Shown one piece after another: positions 5,118 through 6,962 of a stretch of DNA of 6,962 bases. Made by a program: the position numbers and the translations under genes. Source of the DNA: Hungatella sp. UBA3147 (GTDB lineage Bacteria > Bacillota > Clostridia > Lachnospirales > Lachnospiraceae); the NCBI GenBank assembly GCA_002365025.1, contig DEYX01000256.1:1-6962 (forward strand), written 5' to 3'. Under the pieces are notes generated by a model that made no database searches, was not told the DNA's origin, and saw only the letters and a program-made list of their open reading frames with translations. The first letter of the stretch is position 1; each line of letters opens with the position of its first letter.

Positions 5118-6435
5118 ATGGATCTCGTCTTTACGATATAAGCAAGTATTTGTGTTGATCATTGGCGCAGTCATCAGCTTTGGGATGTACTTTGCCTCCC
5201 AGGCTTTTGGCGATTATATGGTATCCAGGAACCATATGAATGAGGACGCTGCCTGGAAACGATTGACCGGTTACCAAAATTCTTTTGAAAATTACATTAA
5301 TAAATATAACATATCAGTAAAAAATGTAAGATCCATTTCCAAATGGGTAAAGAACCATAAATACGTCTACGTAACTATTTCTAACGGCAACGAAATCATC
5401 TACGAATCCGGTTTCTGGAATGATGCATACGCTCCCTATGAAACTGCCAGTTCCATTGGGGAAAGCAGCAAACAGGCCATACGGGATATTTCCTTCAGCG
5501 ACGGCACCTATTCCGTGTCCATCATTGATTCATCGGAAATCAAATGGTATAACCTGGTAACTTATATTTCATGGGGAGTTTTTTTCCTGTTTCTGTTTGT
5601 GATTCTGATTTTCTATAACCACCGGATCATTGCCCGGATCATGCTTTTGTCAAAAGAGGTATCCCTGATTGAAAAAGGGGATTTGGAGCAGCCGATTTTC
5701 TATAAAGGGAATGATGAGATTGCATTGCTGGCAAAAAATGCGGATAACATGAGAAATTCTATCATTACAAGGTATAAAAGCGAAAAAGAAGCCTGGGAAG
5801 CAAACAGTGAGCTGATCACTTCCATATCCCATGATATCCGTACTCCCCTAACCTCACTGATCGGCTACTTGGAAATATTGGATTCGAAAAGCTATCATTC
5901 GGAAGAACAGTTTGACAAATACATCAAAAGCTGCAGAGATAAATCCATTCAGCTAAAGGATTTATCTGACCGGCTGTTTCAGTATTTTCTTGTGTTCGGC
6001 AAAGAGAAGATCTTGATGCAGATGGAGACCTTTGACGCTAAGATCCTTCTCCAGCAGCTGCTTATGGAGTACGTATTTGATCTCGGCAACCTGGGGCTTG
6101 ACGTTAAAACAGAATTTGTAGAGGAGTCCTGCAGCATAACTGCTGATATCCAATATTTAAGACGGTTATTCGATAATCTGTTTTCCAATGTAAGAAAATA
6201 CGCCGGCAATGATGGACCGGTCTTTGTCAAAAGCCATATAGACGGAAATGACCTGATCATTACTATCTCCAATGAAATCCGCAGGGACAGCATGTTTTTA
6301 GAAAGCACAAACATTGGACTTAAAACCTGCCTGAAAATAGTAGAACAGATGAATGGTACCTTTGAGATACAAAAAAAACGGACAAATTTTAAAGTTCGTG
6401 TGACGTTTCCAATCGAACCAGACAGAGAGGAGTAA
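5107..6435 (+). CDS. Membrane sensor histidine kinase with reduced ATP-lid region
   Basis: The 442-residue kinase has TM1 at about 12-32, an extracytoplasmic sensor region of about 115 residues (33-147), TM2 at about 148-170 and a HAMP-like linker (about 171-224, with GDLEQPIFYKGNDEIALLA). The HisKA dimerisation helix carries the phospho-acceptor His242 in SISHDIRTPLTSLIGYLEIL. The N box is RRLFDNLFSNVRKYA (Asn357, Asn361). The expected G1 box (DxGxG) is absent: the segment reads ITISNEIRRDSMFLESTNIGLKTC, so Asn389 stands where an Asp is usual and only about 15 residues separate it from the G2-like NIGL. There is no recognisable F box. The ATP lid is therefore short, which also occurs in other Firmicute kinases as far as I can recall; the H and N boxes argue that it is active. 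The start overlaps the regulator gene by 11 bp. Its natural signal is unknown; a cell-envelope or peptide signal is plausible from its small sensor loop and its neighbour. Confidence 0.92.
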   Translation: MKHKWISSLRYKQVFVLIIGAVISFGMYFASQAFGDYMVSRNHMNEDAAWKRLTGYQNSFENYINKYNISVKNVRSISKWVKNHKYVYVTISNGNEIIYESGFWNDAYAPYETASSIGESSKQAIRDISFSDGTYSVSIIDSSEIKWYNLVTYISWGVFFLFLFVILIFYNHRIIARIMLLSKEVSLIEKGDLEQPIFYKGNDEIALLAKNADNMRNSIITRYKSEKEAWEANSELITSISHDIRTPLTSLIGYLEILDSKSYHSEEQFDKYIKSCRDKSIQLKDLSDRLFQYFLVFGKEKILMQMETFDAKILLQQLLMEYVFDLGNLGLDVKTEFVEESCSITADIQYLRRLFDNLFSNVRKYAGNDGPVFVKSHIDGNDLIITISNEIRRDSMFLESTNIGLKTCLKIVEQMNGTFEIQKKRTNFKVRVTFPIEPDREE

Positions 6436-6441
6436 CAACCT

Positions 6442-6962
6442 ATGAGAAACGTACTGGAGTATCTTGAGCACTCTGCAAACACCTATCCGGAGAAAATTGC
6501 TGCGGTAGATCAGGAGAATAGCTGCTCTTACAAGGAACTGCTATTACATGCAAAGCAGATCGGCAGTTTTCTTTCCGGTTATGAATTACCTGGAAACCCT
6601 GTTGTGGTTTTTATGGATAAAGGCGTGGAGGCTCTTACAGCATTTATGGGCATTGTATATGCCGGATGCTTTTATGTACTGATAAACCCCGCACAGCCTG
6701 CTGTGCGGATCCGCCAGATTCTTAAGGTGCTGGAAGCAGATACTGTCATCACCTTGGGGGATTCCAGAGTCCTGCCGGAGGGCGTGGAATTTTCCGGCAA
6801 TCTGTTTGATTACCATGAGATTGTAAAAAGCGAAATAAAGGAGGAGCCACTAACGCTTATCCGTGATCAGTCCCTGGATATTGATCCTCTGTACTGTAAC
6901 TTTACCTCAGGCTCTACCGGCGTTCCTAAGGGGGTATTGGTCAGCCACCGGTCGGTGATTGA
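6442..6962 (+). CDS. AMP-forming adenylating enzyme (ANL superfamily; amino-acid adenylation or DltA-like), partial
   Basis: The first 173 codons are present; the gene runs off the right edge. The N-terminus (MRNVLEYLEHSANTYPEKIA) and KELLLHAKQIGSFL are typical of amino-acid-adenylating domains. YAGCFYVLINPAQP (73-86) corresponds to core motif A2, and TSGSTGVPKG (155-164) is the phosphate-binding A3 loop, followed by VLVSHRSVI. The enzyme should activate a carboxylic acid, probably an amino acid, with ATP and transfer it to a carrier-protein thiol. The substrate-specificity residues lie beyond the window. The start has AGAGGAG (6426-6432) 9 nt upstream and lies 6 bp after the kinase stop, so it belongs to the same operon. 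D-alanine:carrier-protein ligase (DltA), a stand-alone NRPS adenylation enzyme and a multidomain NRPS are all possible. The INPAQP and FTSGSTG versions look more NRPS-like than classical DltA, but this is a judgement by eye. Confidence 0.85.
   Translation, partial: MRNVLEYLEHSANTYPEKIAAVDQENSCSYKELLLHAKQIGSFLSGYELPGNPVVVFMDKGVEALTAFMGIVYAGCFYVLINPAQPAVRIRQILKVLEADTVITLGDSRVLPEGVEFSGNLFDYHEIVKSEIKEEPLTLIRDQSLDIDPLYCNFTSGSTGVPKGVLVSHRSVI

Noticed and set aside
5979..6482. Minus-strand 167-residue frame
   Set aside because: It is antisense to the conserved catalytic part of the histidine kinase, Ser/Leu-rich, without a ribosome binding site.

Overview
The window looks like chromosomal DNA of an anaerobic, fermentative, probably spore-forming Firmicute (class Clostridia, possibly Lachnospiraceae). 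The reasons are moderate-to-low GC, strong AGGAGG-type ribosome binding sites, sigma-A promoters with consensus or extended -10 boxes, intrinsic terminators with U-tracts, and subunits of a complex-I-related membrane complex of the group 4 [NiFe]-hydrogenase (Ech/Hyf) type. This placement is inference; no rRNA or other taxonomic marker is present.

Left part (1-2493, minus strand): the first two genes of a membrane oxidoreductase operon. They are a NuoL/EchA-like proton-pumping subunit (436-2343) and, one base after its stop, a NuoH/EchB-like subunit that runs off the left edge. A perfect-consensus sigma-A promoter (2466-2493) drives them through a leader of about 115 nt that contains a terminator-like hairpin. 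Three phased A/T-ACAC repeats and a 22-bp perfect palindrome lie upstream.

Middle part (2846-4292): a minus-strand gene for a small diiron ferritin-like protein with a Tyr/Pro-rich N-terminus. It ends in a strong intrinsic terminator and starts behind a sequence resembling a sigma-K (late mother-cell sporulation) promoter. Divergent from it is a plus-strand, apparently single-gene unit encoding a DUF1801 (YdhG/Fra-like) domain joined to a YdeI/OmdA-type C-terminal domain. Its intrinsic terminator overlaps its own stop codon.

Right part (4307-6962, plus strand): a tightly packed operon of an OmpR-family response regulator, an overlapping membrane sensor histidine kinase, and 6 bp later an AMP-forming adenylating enzyme (ANL superfamily) cut by the right edge. 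A good extended -10 promoter precedes it, with two direct repeats one helical turn apart just upstream that could be an autoregulatory site. The arrangement recalls DltRS-type two-component genes placed ahead of a D-alanine/carrier-protein ligase operon. The ligase could equally belong to a nonribosomal-peptide-like pathway, and the window ends before that can be decided.

No rRNA, tRNA, CRISPR array, insertion sequence or phage gene was recognised.
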